Below, in pieces: positions 35,568-44,379 of a stretch of DNA of 64,000 bases. This stretch comes from Arthrobacter citreus. Lineage in GTDB: Bacteria > Actinomycetota > Actinomycetes > Actinomycetales > Micrococcaceae. Made by a program: the position numbers and the translations under genes. Under the pieces are notes generated by a model. That model saw only the letters and a program-made list of their open reading frames with translations. It was not told where the DNA came from and did not search any database. The DNA lies in assembly GCF_009192745.1 (NCBI RefSeq), contig NZ_VTFV01000006.1:83863-147862 (forward strand), written 5' to 3'. The first letter of the stretch is position 1. The number at the start of each line of letters is the position of its first letter.

Positions 35568-36161
35568 TCAGGTGTCCGGGTTGGCGCCGTCGGCTTCTTT
35601 GTTGAGGCCTTTGAGACGGCTGGCGGCCAGCCGGGACGGGACGTGCCGCGGGCGGCTGGTGATCTGGCGGCGGGAGACTGCTTCTGCCTCGGCTTCGTCA
35701 TCGCCGAAGTATCCGCCGGCAAGGACCTGGGCCGCATGGTCCAGGACGCCGACGATTGAGTTGCCGAGGTCCTCTCCGATGTGGCTGGTTAGGCGTTGTT
35801 CGTGGTCGCGCAGTTCCTCTGTGCAGGCCTGTACGACGTCCCAGCCTGCTTCGGTGAGCTGGACGAGGCGTATCCGCCGGTTCGTCGGGTGGCTTCCCCG
35901 TTCCACCAAACCGAGTTCGAGGAGTTCGTTCGCCACGAGGTGTGCGGCCTGGGAGCTGACGAAGGTCCTTCGTCCCAGCTGGGCGTTGGAGAGCGGCAGC
36001 CCCTCCCCCAGGACCTGAAGCACGAGGAACTGGGACAGTGTCACGCCGTGGGCCAGAGCCAGGTTCTCGGTGAACCGGTCGAGCGCCCTGCCGAGACGGT
36101 AGGCCGTGTAGTTGAGGCGATTTGTTGCCGGCTCACCGCGTTCGTCTCGTTCAAGCTCCAT
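35568..36161 (-). CDS. MarR-family transcriptional regulator
   Basis: The 197-residue protein has a MarR winged helix: LSQFLVLQVLGEGLPLSNAQ, LGRRTFVSSQAAHLVANELL as recognition helix and the wing RGSHPTNRRIRLVQLTEAGW. A charged C-terminal extension of about 45 residues (RRQITSRPRHVPSRLAASR) is unusual. It lies just outside the foreign island and is convergent to the MFS gene, so it may control the preceding operon or itself. The start ATG is at 36161; an AT-rich stretch upstream could hold its operator. Confidence 0.88.
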   Translation of the reverse strand: MELERDERGEPATNRLNYTAYRLGRALDRFTENLALAHGVTLSQFLVLQVLGEGLPLSNAQLGRRTFVSSQAAHLVANELLELGLVERGSHPTNRRIRLVQLTEAGWDVVQACTEELRDHEQRLTSHIGEDLGNSIVGVLDHAAQVLAGGYFGDDEAEAEAVSRRQITSRPRHVPSRLAASRLKGLNKEADGANPDT

Positions 36162-36691
36162 CAGGGGAGAATATCAAGTTATTTGTGATTTTCAGACCGC
36201 GGTGGTGTTGCCTTTAGTCGGACGCAGGTCACGCGTTGCCGGATGGCGACGCGTCTTCCACGGGCCTTCGCGAAACACACGCAGAACCCGCAGACCGATG
36301 AGACGAGTTCAACGGGGCGGATTACGACGGCACCTAAGGCCACCGTCCCATGCCGCCGCGCGGCCGTCTAAATGACAGACTGCGAGAAACCGTCTTTGAT
36401 TATCCCGAGGATGCGCCCGTCCCTGAGTTTATGCTCGTACCTCAGGGCGACCGTAAGCCCGGCGGTTCATTGTGCTCATGCTAAGTGTGATTCATGCGCG
36501 CTACGGTGGAGGCGATACCGTGCGTCAATGTCAACGATCTTTGCTGCAAGGCTACACATAGTATTCATGGCCGGCAGACATTGGCTCAGCCAGACGGAAC
36601 AGAACGCTCGACGCGTCGGGACAACGGACGGAACCTGCATACCGCGGCCCACCCAGCGGTAGGCCATAGACTCACGGAGATACCGCTTTGT
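36162..36691. other. gene-poor junction at left edge of the defence island
   Basis: This 530-bp stretch marks a change from GC-rich core to AT-richer sequence. Several short open frames occur on the plus strand, but none has a ribosome site, a recognisable motif or codon use like the neighbours. I see no tRNA, no integrase and no obvious attachment-site repeat. It may be remnant DNA from the insertion of the island. Confidence 0.4.
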
Positions 36692-38398
36692 TCAGCGCTG
36701 TCTCACCTTTCCTAAAACCAAATCTGTGAACGACTGCGGCTTCACTGATTCACGACTCAAAGGTGCACCCTCTTGCACCTCGTCTATAACAGCGCACGCG
36801 TCCTTGAAGAGCGCTGCAGCCTTGAGGTCATCCCAGAGGATCTCATTAATTTTTTTTGTATACCGCTCCATCTTATTTGCCGTGAAAGCAGGCATCTCCC
36901 AGCCTGCAGCCAGGTACCGGGCAACCATGAGAATATGATAACGAGCAGGCTTGTAGCTCACTGGGATCTGGCCATTTCGAAAGAAAAACTCAAGCTTGTA
37001 GTAGGCGAATGCGGCTGCATAATATGGATCCAGCTTGTGTGAAGGATTGAATATCGTCCTGCCAACCTGCGGTTTGAGTTCCGAGTAGTAGTTAGCAGCC
37101 CTGCGAGGTTCATCGAGGAACATGGCCGCGAATGATCTCATCTCAATCGTCTTAGTGATGATCCGAACTTTCTCAACATTTGCCGTGTTGTACTGCTTAG
37201 AGCGACGTTCGTAGTGCAGTCGGTGACGCTCATCGAATGCCCTCATAAACGCCTCTAATTGCTTCTGGAACGTACTTAGCGCATACAGATCGTCGTCTGT
37301 TACCTGAGTCTGCCGATTAGTAGCGGTGATGATGGAGTTTATTACTTCCTCGTCATTCGTGGCAATAACCTTGAATGGAACTCCCAGACTATCAGGGAGA
37401 TCCTCACGATTGTTGTAGAGAACATGACTTGTCTGGCACCCATTGACGATTTGGTAGTCCGAAACAAAAAACTTATTCCCTGTATTACGCAGACTTCGAG
37501 CAACCAACGTGACGCCATTATTCAGCACTACGAATCTATCTTGACCCTCCGAAGTTTGCAAGCTTCGAGCAATTTCATTATTTACCGGATTATCACCTTG
37601 AAAATCACGAACATTATCATAGAATATGTGTTTACGTATGCTTCCAGCCTGCGGATCCGATATGACTCGAAGAAACTCGCCCAGAGGAAGAACACCCACG
37701 TAGGATTCCGTGACCCCAACCATTTCCGGCACTGTCACCTTATTTGCGAATGTAAATTCCACTGCCGCTGCGTTTTTACTGCGCGTCCAACTGGCCTGTA
37801 TCTCTGCAGCACCCAGGGGACGAAGGATAACTCTACTAAATAGATTAGTCCGCATGAGGTTGGCCTCTGCTTTTGTAATCTTTCCGCGCAGGTGGTCGTC
37901 GTCGACCCATGTGCCCGTAGACACGAACGACATCTCACACGTCGGCTTTTCATGCTTGAACTGGACACTGTGATCATAGATCCAGGCCATAATTTCCCGA
38001 AGCTGAAGAATGCGATCCGACATAGGCAGAATAGGATCGTCTGAAAAGAACTCGAGCACGCCTTCCCCGAAGGAGCCAATCTCCTCCCCACTGAATCCGC
38101 TTGATGTCTTGGCTTGCATAAAAACGAATCGGACGTCGAGGAACCCATTAGTCCTCAACAAATCTCCGATCTCTTCGATAGAGGTTACTATGACACCGTT
38201 GACGATGATGGCCGCACCGTCGAGAGTTAGGTCATTGCCGCCACCAGTATGAATATCCGAGACGTCAAACTCCTCGTCATATGAATCGGACAAAATGCAG
38301 TAATTTGTGAAGTGCTCGAAAGTAGTTGCTAGTTCACCCGCTGGGAGACTTTGCTCCAGACGAAAGGCCTCAACATAGGAAGTTGTAATCCGATCCAT
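36692..38398 (-). CDS. AIPR-family abortive infection phage resistance protein
   Basis: The predicted product is about 568 residues, starting MDRITTSYVEAFRLEQSLP at the ATG at 38398; a longer open frame upstream has no N-terminal family likeness. The diagnostic AIPR core lies in the middle: FYDNVRDFQGDNPVNNEIAR, then FVVLNNGVTLVARSL and YQIVNGCQTSHVLYNN. AIPR proteins are associated with abortive phage resistance and occur in defence loci; their molecular activity is not established. Codon use is AT-richer than the flanking core genes, consistent with transfer. Gene context: upstream of it, on the same strand, is the retron operon. Confidence 0.88.
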   Translation of the reverse strand: MDRITTSYVEAFRLEQSLPAGELATTFEHFTNYCILSDSYDEEFDVSDIHTGGGNDLTLDGAAIIVNGVIVTSIEEIGDLLRTNGFLDVRFVFMQAKTSSGFSGEEIGSFGEGVLEFFSDDPILPMSDRILQLREIMAWIYDHSVQFKHEKPTCEMSFVSTGTWVDDDHLRGKITKAEANLMRTNLFSRVILRPLGAAEIQASWTRSKNAAAVEFTFANKVTVPEMVGVTESYVGVLPLGEFLRVISDPQAGSIRKHIFYDNVRDFQGDNPVNNEIARSLQTSEGQDRFVVLNNGVTLVARSLRNTGNKFFVSDYQIVNGCQTSHVLYNNREDLPDSLGVPFKVIATNDEEVINSIITATNRQTQVTDDDLYALSTFQKQLEAFMRAFDERHRLHYERRSKQYNTANVEKVRIITKTIEMRSFAAMFLDEPRRAANYYSELKPQVGRTIFNPSHKLDPYYAAAFAYYKLEFFFRNGQIPVSYKPARYHILMVARYLAAGWEMPAFTANKMERYTKKINEILWDDLKAAALFKDACAVIDEVQEGAPLSRESVKPQSFTDLVLGKVRQR

Positions 38399-38834
38399 TG
38401 TGTCATCATGGCAGAAGGAGGGCAGAGCTTGATCGCGACAGGCCGGGTAGCGAGAAAACGCATAAGGGGCACGTGGACCATGGGCCCGAGTACCTAGTTG
38501 CATAGGTCTTACCCGAACGCTGCCGCGCTCGGCCACAACGGGTGCTGCCTGTTTCCTTTCCGCGCGAGCCGAAAGGGCAGCAGAGCCAAAGACGGGGAAC
38601 GTTCCGGCCGGTCGAGGACCGACTACATTGAACTTCTGAATGTCAAGTGGCCTGCCGGCGCCATTGGGAACATGTTCATCCAGTTACTAAGTGTCCGACC
38701 GTTCGAGTCGGTGCCGCCCCAGGCATCGGCTGGAAACCCATCAACGCGAACCGCTTGGAGAGGCCTTCACACGCACCCGCGCTTGCCTGCCCGCCCCTGT
38801 CCTGACCCGCGCTGATGCTCAAGAAGCAACACCG
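38399..38834. other. intergenic region upstream of the AIPR gene
   Basis: The stretch of about 436 bp holds the AIPR promoter region and possible remnant sequence. An extended frame of the AIPR gene reaches 38536 but has no ribosome site. On the plus strand frames exist but lack starts. Nothing else is recognisable. Confidence 0.35.
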
Positions 38835-39068
38835 GTGACGCACCCAGCGCCGTCAACAGTGCCTGCCCGCTCCAAATCCCGCGCATTGGCGATAACGCTG
38901 ATCGCACTTATTGCGACGGCCTTGGCATTCCTAATTTCCTGCTTCACGGACTCGAGTTCAATGCCCATCTCGATTAGCACCACGAGCTACTTGTCGGATA
39001 CCAGACTCCTGGACATGATTCGCCTACACAGGAGACTCCCAGGCTTGAGCGTGACGAACCTGATGTAA
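38835..39068 (+). CDS. small single-pass membrane protein, hypothetical
   Basis: A 77-residue frame from the GTG at 38835 has a hydrophobic helix (residues about 15-35, ALAITLIALIATALAFLIS) followed by a serine/threonine-rich C-terminal part of about 40 residues. The N terminus is basic. The ribosome site is weak and no homologue is known to me. It lies between AIPR and the retron on the opposite strand, so it may be an island cargo gene or a chance frame. Confidence 0.3.
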   Translation: MTHPAPSTVPARSKSRALAITLIALIATALAFLISCFTDSSSMPISISTTSYLSDTRLLDMIRLHRRLPGLSVTNLM

Positions 39069-39149
39069 TCCCCAAAGTACAAGACTTGAAACGTTACGGA
39101 GAAAGACCCTAGTTACTATTCGGACATACCGCCACCTGTGCCACAGTTC

Positions 39150-40274
39150 CTAAACTAGATTAGGCATTGGCGGCAAACCTTCGCGCCCAAGAATTTCATT
39201 AAAACGTCGGCACCAGTTCAGCGCAACTACTCTATCGACCCCAAGTGCGAAGGCAAGCCAGCCGGCAAGATGGTCGACAAATGCAAAAACTGAGTCAAAC
39301 TTTCGATGGGCAGCGTGATTAGCAAGCCCGAATTCTTCGCATCCGCGAAGGTGCACTTCGATACGTCTGCGATGTTCCGGCATTAAACGCACAGAGTCAT
39401 CAACCAAAAGCCCCAGAACAACTTTTCGTGAACCTGGTGGAACGATGCGCGTCTTAGCCTTGTGCGTAACGAAACCGGCTTTCCGAATCAAACCCGTTGC
39501 TTCTCGGACAACCGCTTCTGCGGTAGGACGATCGAAGGCGTCAAGGCTCGAGAATGCCAAATCGTCAGAGTAGCGGGTGTAACTTAAACTGCGTTGAAGC
39601 GCAAATTTCTGCAGGAATTGGTCGAGGCGAGTCGCGGCAGCATTAGCAAGAGAGCCGCTCGTCGGGCCGCCTTGAGGAAGGACTCCCATCCCTGCTACAG
39701 CATAGCTACCGATCACAGTGGTCGCAGCGAGCCAAGGAGCGCGTTCGGGATCTTCTGCCCGCGTCGTGATCCGTGCAAGTTCGAAGGACACAAGTTTGCT
39801 GTAACCCAATTTTCGAAAAACCCGATACACCGATTGTTCACTTACGGTACCGAAGAAATCGTGTAGATCCATCTTGACTAACCAACGAGCACCTATATGT
39901 TGCGACGCACATTGCACGATGGAGGTCTTCGAACGATAAGCGTAGCTTGCTGGGTGCACGGGCAATTTGTCGAGAATATTACGCAAGATCCATCGTTGTA
40001 CGTCCATGAGGATCGGCTCGGGCGCCGAGATGGGCCGCGTTCCCCCGGTTGCTTTCGGTATCGCGATCGAACGATATGGGTCCCGGGTTCTGCTGACGAT
40101 TTCCCGTAGATAGCTGTACGAAGCACCCGTCTCCCTAGCGAGGTGCCCTAGCGAGAGAATCGGATACGCGCCTTGAGCCCGCAATCGAGCTCTTTCCGCC
40201 GATGCGCGCCTAAGTGCCGACGGCTCAACCCCAAGATCGACCCCCTGCTGATGATAGAGGTGAGGAGGAATCAC
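39150..40274 (-). CDS. retron-type reverse transcriptase
   Basis: The 374-residue protein has an intact reverse-transcriptase core: IPKATGGTRPISAPEPILMD (RT1 region), SIVQCASQHIGARWLVKMDL then HDFF (residues 118-141), with the first catalytic aspartate, LPQGGPTSGSLANAAATRLD (199 on), and the YSDD catalytic box at 235-238. The retron X motif NAxxH appears as CASQH and the Y motif VTG as VLG (286-288), variants found in some retron clades. It makes msDNA from the adjacent RNA. The GTG at 40274 overlaps the a2 arm of that RNA; an internal start is possible. The effector lies upstream on the same strand. Confidence 0.93.
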   Translation of the reverse strand: MIPPHLYHQQGVDLGVEPSALRRASAERARLRAQGAYPILSLGHLARETGASYSYLREIVSRTRDPYRSIAIPKATGGTRPISAPEPILMDVQRWILRNILDKLPVHPASYAYRSKTSIVQCASQHIGARWLVKMDLHDFFGTVSEQSVYRVFRKLGYSKLVSFELARITTRAEDPERAPWLAATTVIGSYAVAGMGVLPQGGPTSGSLANAAATRLDQFLQKFALQRSLSYTRYSDDLAFSSLDAFDRPTAEAVVREATGLIRKAGFVTHKAKTRIVPPGSRKVVLGLLVDDSVRLMPEHRRRIEVHLRGCEEFGLANHAAHRKFDSVFAFVDHLAGWLAFALGVDRVVALNWCRRFNEILGREGLPPMPNLV

Positions 40275-40485
40275 GTCGGCTTACCTTTCGACCCGTAGGG
40301 TACCGTAGGACTGGATGGAGAATCCCCGAGTCGCCGATGGAAAGGATGTCTCCATCCAGCCCCACGCGCAGACTCAGATCGTCCTGTGATCATAGTTAGC
40401 CACGATCCTTGAGTATGGCTAACGCCACACTCCAGCGAGCTGCAGCGACGCTGCAGCTTCATCACTAAGCAAGTGACCCCTCCTC
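40262..40485 (-). ncRNA. retron msr-msd non-coding RNA
   Basis: The RNA fills the gap between the effector stop and the RT start. Its ends pair over 13 positions: GAGGAGGGGUCAC (40485-40473) with GUGAUUCCUCCUC (40274-40262), including two G-U pairs; these are the a1 and a2 arms. Beyond an internal loop GCUUA and UAAGC extend the stem, and the G after CUUA is the candidate branch point. Three msr hairpins follow: 40438-40458 (9-bp stem), 40411-40432 (9 bp, loop GUUA) and 40388-40407 (8 bp, loop CUAA). The msd hairpin has perfect 10-bp arms at 40350-40359 and 40311-40320. This is a full retron RNA architecture. Confidence 0.85.
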
Positions 40486-41689
40486 AACTCCTATAGCGAG
40501 GATAGTATGGAGAAGGGTCGGGGGTGAGCAACGCCGGAGTCCGGCGTGGCTTCCGGCGGTGGGATGCTAGCGCCCTGAATCCAGCCGACGAGGGTCTTCC
40601 TTGGGCATCAATCAACTGCAGACGTTCGAGAGAAACCAAAATTGCTCTTACGGCTGGTAGGTGTATGCCGAGAGCCAGGGCTAGTTGCTCCTCAGTGCGA
40701 GGCAGGAGGCCGAGCATAATCATATGCGTTTGCCATGGACGATCGATGTGCCCGTCTCGATGACGTGCTGCGAGCCGAACTTGTCCCGCATCGAAAAGTT
40801 GCTGGGGAATATTGACGCCCGGAACATGGCTCCCAATTTCGTCTGAGAGACTCGTTGACACTGAACGACCGTCGAAGAAGGGTTCCCATCTTTTAGATCT
40901 TTTAATAAGGATGGCCGGAAGGTTGTTAGGTACTGAGAACGAACTTGCGAATAATCCCCCACTATCCCGGTATCCAAGTGGGGGCCATATCTTTCCGCGC
41001 TTTGCATAGACACGGCACACTTCCAGGACCTTTGCTCCAAGATAGGAGTTTTCTATTTCTCTAATGCTCGGGGCAATCTCCGTAACTTTAGTAAAATTTA
41101 TATATGGGCTAGCCTCGACTGCACTTTTCCCAGCGGATGTTGCAGCGTACGCGACGACACCAATTTGAAGCCACTTAAACGATCGCCAACTGCTAATTGT
41201 TCGGTTGCGGCACCACGTTTCGACGTAATCCAAAACTTGTTGACCTGATCCGATGTAGTCAGTTACACATAAAAGGGTGTGGACCTTAGATGTCCTCATT
41301 CCCTCAAGGGTTAGCGGCGCGGAGAAAATAGCCGCGGAGGGAGATGCGTTGCGGACTTCGCGTACGAGCTGCGCCACCAAGGCTTCACTGCCTGGGTTGT
41401 TTGCGATTGGCTGCGCGGGGTTGAACCCGCTGAAGGTAGTTAGTTCTGCATCATCATCAGCACCCTCTTCGCGGATCATGTCTTCTGAAGATATAATTGG
41501 AACGAGGGCTACCGGAAAACGTTCTTGATGATCCACAAGTAATTCTTCAATCGAACGTCGTATGCCGGTGATTACTTCGCCGCCTTGTAAAAATCGCACG
41601 CCATCCAGTAACGCCATGGCGGCTGCTTGATCATCTACCTCGAATTGCTTCAACCATTCTGCAGCACGACGGGTCTTAGATAATTCCAT
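40484..41689 (-). CDS. retron effector: phosphoribosyltransferase-like plus winged helix protein
   Basis: A protein of about 401 residues. LLCVTDYIGSGQQVLDYVE at about 139-157 resembles the PRPP-binding loop of type I phosphoribosyltransferases (acidic pair then small residues), and a later ...PNNLPAIL near 250-262 recurs in PRTase-like proteins linked with retrons. The C-terminal 330-375 region, RTEEQLALALGIHLPAVRAI and LVSLERLQLI, is a winged helix. The ATG at 41689 follows AGGAG and is chosen over 41734, which has no ribosome site. The stop abuts the a1 arm of the retron RNA. In retrons such a gene encodes the toxin-like effector held in check by RT-msDNA; its activity is unproven. Confidence 0.82.
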   Translation of the reverse strand: MELSKTRRAAEWLKQFEVDDQAAAMALLDGVRFLQGGEVITGIRRSIEELLVDHQERFPVALVPIISSEDMIREEGADDDAELTTFSGFNPAQPIANNPGSEALVAQLVREVRNASPSAAIFSAPLTLEGMRTSKVHTLLCVTDYIGSGQQVLDYVETWCRNRTISSWRSFKWLQIGVVAYAATSAGKSAVEASPYINFTKVTEIAPSIREIENSYLGAKVLEVCRVYAKRGKIWPPLGYRDSGGLFASSFSVPNNLPAILIKRSKRWEPFFDGRSVSTSLSDEIGSHVPGVNIPQQLFDAGQVRLAARHRDGHIDRPWQTHMIMLGLLPRTEEQLALALGIHLPAVRAILVSLERLQLIDAQGRPSSAGFRALASHRRKPRRTPALLTPDPSPYYPRYRS

Positions 41690-42163
41690 AGGTGCTCCTA
41701 CTGCGGGAAAAATTGCTACGTTGGTTCCCTCCATAGGCTAGCTGAAACTCACTATCGCCGTTCGATTTGGGACCGGCGCGACGGTATCAATCAGGACCAC
41801 GTCGGTGTTGTTTTCATCTGGCGAAAGCAACCGTTTTCGAGGTCCCGGATGGGGTCCCCACCGCCGCTTCTGGTCCGGACACTAGTTCACCGTTTGCTGA
41901 CGGCAGCGATTGAAGAAGCTCGAAGTACCTCGATGGCGACCGGATGAGAACTTCATGCCCGCGGCAGACAGCCCTCCAAGATCCCGAGAATGGGGCACCC
42001 GAAGAAGCGGATGACAGCGTATACAGAGAGTAGTGCAAGCGCCCGGCGCTCACCTTCCGTCCCAACGTCGGTCCACCCCTCGCCGATACCTCCGTCCCTC
42101 CCCCACCTCAGCTAAAATCAGACAGGCCCGTTTTACCCCTTCGTTCCGGGCGGAAAGCGCAGC
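41690..42163. other. intergenic region between retron effector and jetA
   Basis: About 474 bp between the divergent retron operon and jetA. It should hold promoters for both; GCTAAAATCAG at 42111-42121 could supply a -10 box for jetA. Short frames in both strands lack starts or family likeness. GC content returns to core level within this stretch, marking the right edge of the AT-richer segment. No integrase, tRNA or repeat is visible. Confidence 0.4.
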
Positions 42164-43630
42164 ATGTCCTTCACAGAAAACGCCGTAGCCCGCTGGGCGG
42201 AGCTGCAGCGGCTACAGGCCTCGCCCGGCTGGAAACTCACCAACGCGAACCCCTGGGTCCTGGCCCTGTTCCGCGAGGCCTTCACCCGCACTCGCCCGCG
42301 CATCCCCTTGGACGAATTCCACAGCCTCACCGACTCCTTCCTGCAGCAGCTCAGGCTCAACGGGCAGAGTCTGCGTGAAGACTGGACCGGCAAGAACTAC
42401 GCCGATGACTGGGTGGCGCGCCGCTTCCTGGCACGCCCCCGCGCAGACGGACGCTTCGTCTACGAGCTCACCGAACCCGCCGTCCGGTTCCTCTCCTACC
42501 TGGACGGCTTCACCGGGGACACCACCAGCCTCAACTCCTCCCGCCTGAACACGCTTCTCTCCAGCGTGGAAACCCTGGCGCACGAATCCAACCCGGACCC
42601 CGAAGCACGCATCGCTGTCCTCGAAGAAGAGATCGCCCGCCGCGAAGACCTCATCCGGTCCCTCCGCGCCGGCGACGCTCCCCCGCCCCTGGACGACGAC
42701 ACCGCCGTCGAAGCCGCCCGCGACATCCTGGACCTCGCCGCCGCACTGCCCGCCGACTTCAAGCGCATGCGCGACGGCCTCGAAAAGATGCTGCACACCC
42801 TGCGCCAGGAAATGGTCGAATCGCAGGCCTCCAAGGGTCTGACCATGGGCGAGATCCTCGAAGCGGACAAGCGCCTGCGCAGCACCAGCGAAGGCCGCAC
42901 CTATGAGGGCTTCACCGCCTTCCTGAACGACGCCGACCAGCAGGGACGCTTCCGGCACGCCATCGCGCAGGTCCTGGAACGCGACTTCGCGGACGCCATG
43001 ACACCCGGCGACCGGCAGGCCCTGTACCGGATGATCAGCGACATGCGCGAGCAGGCCGCCGAAATCCAGCGGATCTACGGCCGGCTCTCCGAATCCCTGC
43101 ACACCTACGTCCAGAGCGACGAGTACCGGGAATCGGTCCAGCTGCGCAAACTCATCCGCGCCGCCGAAACTGCCATCCACAAGGCACCGCGCGGACGCCG
43201 CCGCGCCGCCGTTGTGCCCGCACCCCGGCTCTACGCGTCCGCGTTCGAGTCGCTCAGCATGATCCGCACCTACGACCCCGCCGACCACGCCGCACCCCGG
43301 AAGCTGCCCGAACCGCCGTCGTTCACCGAAGCGGACATCCACCGCGCCGCCCGCACACCCAAGGCCGACCGCCGCGTCCTGCGCGACGCAATCATCCGGG
43401 TCGGGAGCCGCCGCGGCCGCGCCACCGTCGCGGATATCTTCGCCGAACTGCCCGCCGAACACCGCCACCTCAACAGCATCCGCGCGCTCCTCGCCTCCGC
43501 CGCCCCCACCGGGGACAGCAACGGAACGACGACGGCGGCAGCCAGCGAAACTATCCCCTTCCTCCAGATCGACGGCAGTTCCCGCACCGCAGTGCTGCCC
43601 GTCCTCACCGTCGCCGAAAGCAAGTCATGA
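42164..43630 (+). CDS. jetA: JetA (DUF3375), kleisin-like subunit of Wadjet/MksBEF system
   Basis: The 488-residue protein starts with the family signature ARWAELQRLQASPGWKLTNA (DUF3375 N terminus) and NANPWVLALFREAFTRTRPR, followed by ENGK-type helical regions and a coiled part around residues 150-270 rich in charged residues. JetA/MksF is the kleisin that bridges the SMC-like JetC. The Wadjet complex restricts plasmid transformation by extruding and cutting circular DNA. GGAAAG precedes the ATG at 42164. It overlaps jetB by four bases. Composition is GC-rich like the host, unlike the neighbouring retron. Confidence 0.92.
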   Translation: MSFTENAVARWAELQRLQASPGWKLTNANPWVLALFREAFTRTRPRIPLDEFHSLTDSFLQQLRLNGQSLREDWTGKNYADDWVARRFLARPRADGRFVYELTEPAVRFLSYLDGFTGDTTSLNSSRLNTLLSSVETLAHESNPDPEARIAVLEEEIARREDLIRSLRAGDAPPPLDDDTAVEAARDILDLAAALPADFKRMRDGLEKMLHTLRQEMVESQASKGLTMGEILEADKRLRSTSEGRTYEGFTAFLNDADQQGRFRHAIAQVLERDFADAMTPGDRQALYRMISDMREQAAEIQRIYGRLSESLHTYVQSDEYRESVQLRKLIRAAETAIHKAPRGRRRAAVVPAPRLYASAFESLSMIRTYDPADHAAPRKLPEPPSFTEADIHRAARTPKADRRVLRDAIIRVGSRRGRATVADIFAELPAEHRHLNSIRALLASAAPTGDSNGTTTAAASETIPFLQIDGSSRTAVLPVLTVAESKS

Positions 43631-44379
43631 CCGAAAACCCCACCACTGAAGACTTTGACGAGCAGCTGGAAGAGCTAGAGGAATACCTGCAGCCCCGCGA
43701 CGTCCTGATCGACGGTCCGGAACTGTTCCCCGGTGACACCGGCACCCTGCCCCTGAAGCTCCGCCAGGCCCTCATCCGGCTGCTGCGCGGCCCGTACCTG
43801 GACGCCAACTCCTCGGACAACGTGTACAACACCGTGGTGGATAACCAGGAGCAGCTGCGCGTGCGGCTGAGTGAACTGTTCCTGGAACTGGTGGTGGACG
43901 AGGACCACAAGGTCGCCCTGCTGCGCCCAGTGGAAATGGCCGAACCGCACACCACCGCCCTGCAGCGCCAGCGCGAAATGACCCGCGAGGAAACCCTGCT
44001 GCTGCTGCGCATGCGCCTGGTCCTGGACCGCCACTCGGGCACCGGCAACGACGCCACCATCGCCCGCCAGGACATCATCGACGTCCTGGAGCAGTACGTG
44101 GACCCGCAGGCGCATGACGCCAAGGGCGTGGAAGACCTGGCCGACGCCGCCATCCGCAAGCTCGTCACCGAACGCCGCCTGCTGCTGCCCACCGAACTGG
44201 ACGACGTCTGGGTCATCTCCAACGCGCTGCCGCTGGCCCTGCCGTACGAGCACATCGGGGACATCATCACCTTCATGAACTCGCTGACCGAAACCCCGGC
44301 GGAGCTAGAGACGGCTGACGAACCGCCCGCCGCAGACGCGGTTACTGAAACAGAGCACGACGGCGAGGAGCCGGCATGA
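43627..44379 (+). CDS. jetB: JetB (DUF4194), KITE subunit of Wadjet/MksBEF system
   Basis: The 250-residue protein has the DUF4194 pattern: GTLPLKLRQALIRLLRGPYL near residues 38-57, MTREETLLLLRMRLVLDRHS in the middle, and ERRLLLPTELDDVWVISNAL ahead of the C-terminal winged helix. JetB/MksE binds the kleisin JetA. Acidic N and C termini (EQLEELEEYL, ETADEPPAADAV) are typical. The gene overlaps both neighbours by four bases, so the operon is co-translated. Confidence 0.9.
   Translation: MTENPTTEDFDEQLEELEEYLQPRDVLIDGPELFPGDTGTLPLKLRQALIRLLRGPYLDANSSDNVYNTVVDNQEQLRVRLSELFLELVVDEDHKVALLRPVEMAEPHTTALQRQREMTREETLLLLRMRLVLDRHSGTGNDATIARQDIIDVLEQYVDPQAHDAKGVEDLADAAIRKLVTERRLLLPTELDDVWVISNALPLALPYEHIGDIITFMNSLTETPAELETADEPPAADAVTETEHDGEEPA

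Noticed and set aside
36162..36691. Integrase or attachment site at the island's left edge
   Set aside because: No tRNA end, no integrase frame and no matching repeat at the right edge near 42.1 kb could be found by eye.
41814..42065. 83-codon minus-strand frame between retron and jetA
   Set aside because: No ribosome site and no family likeness; treated as intergenic sequence.
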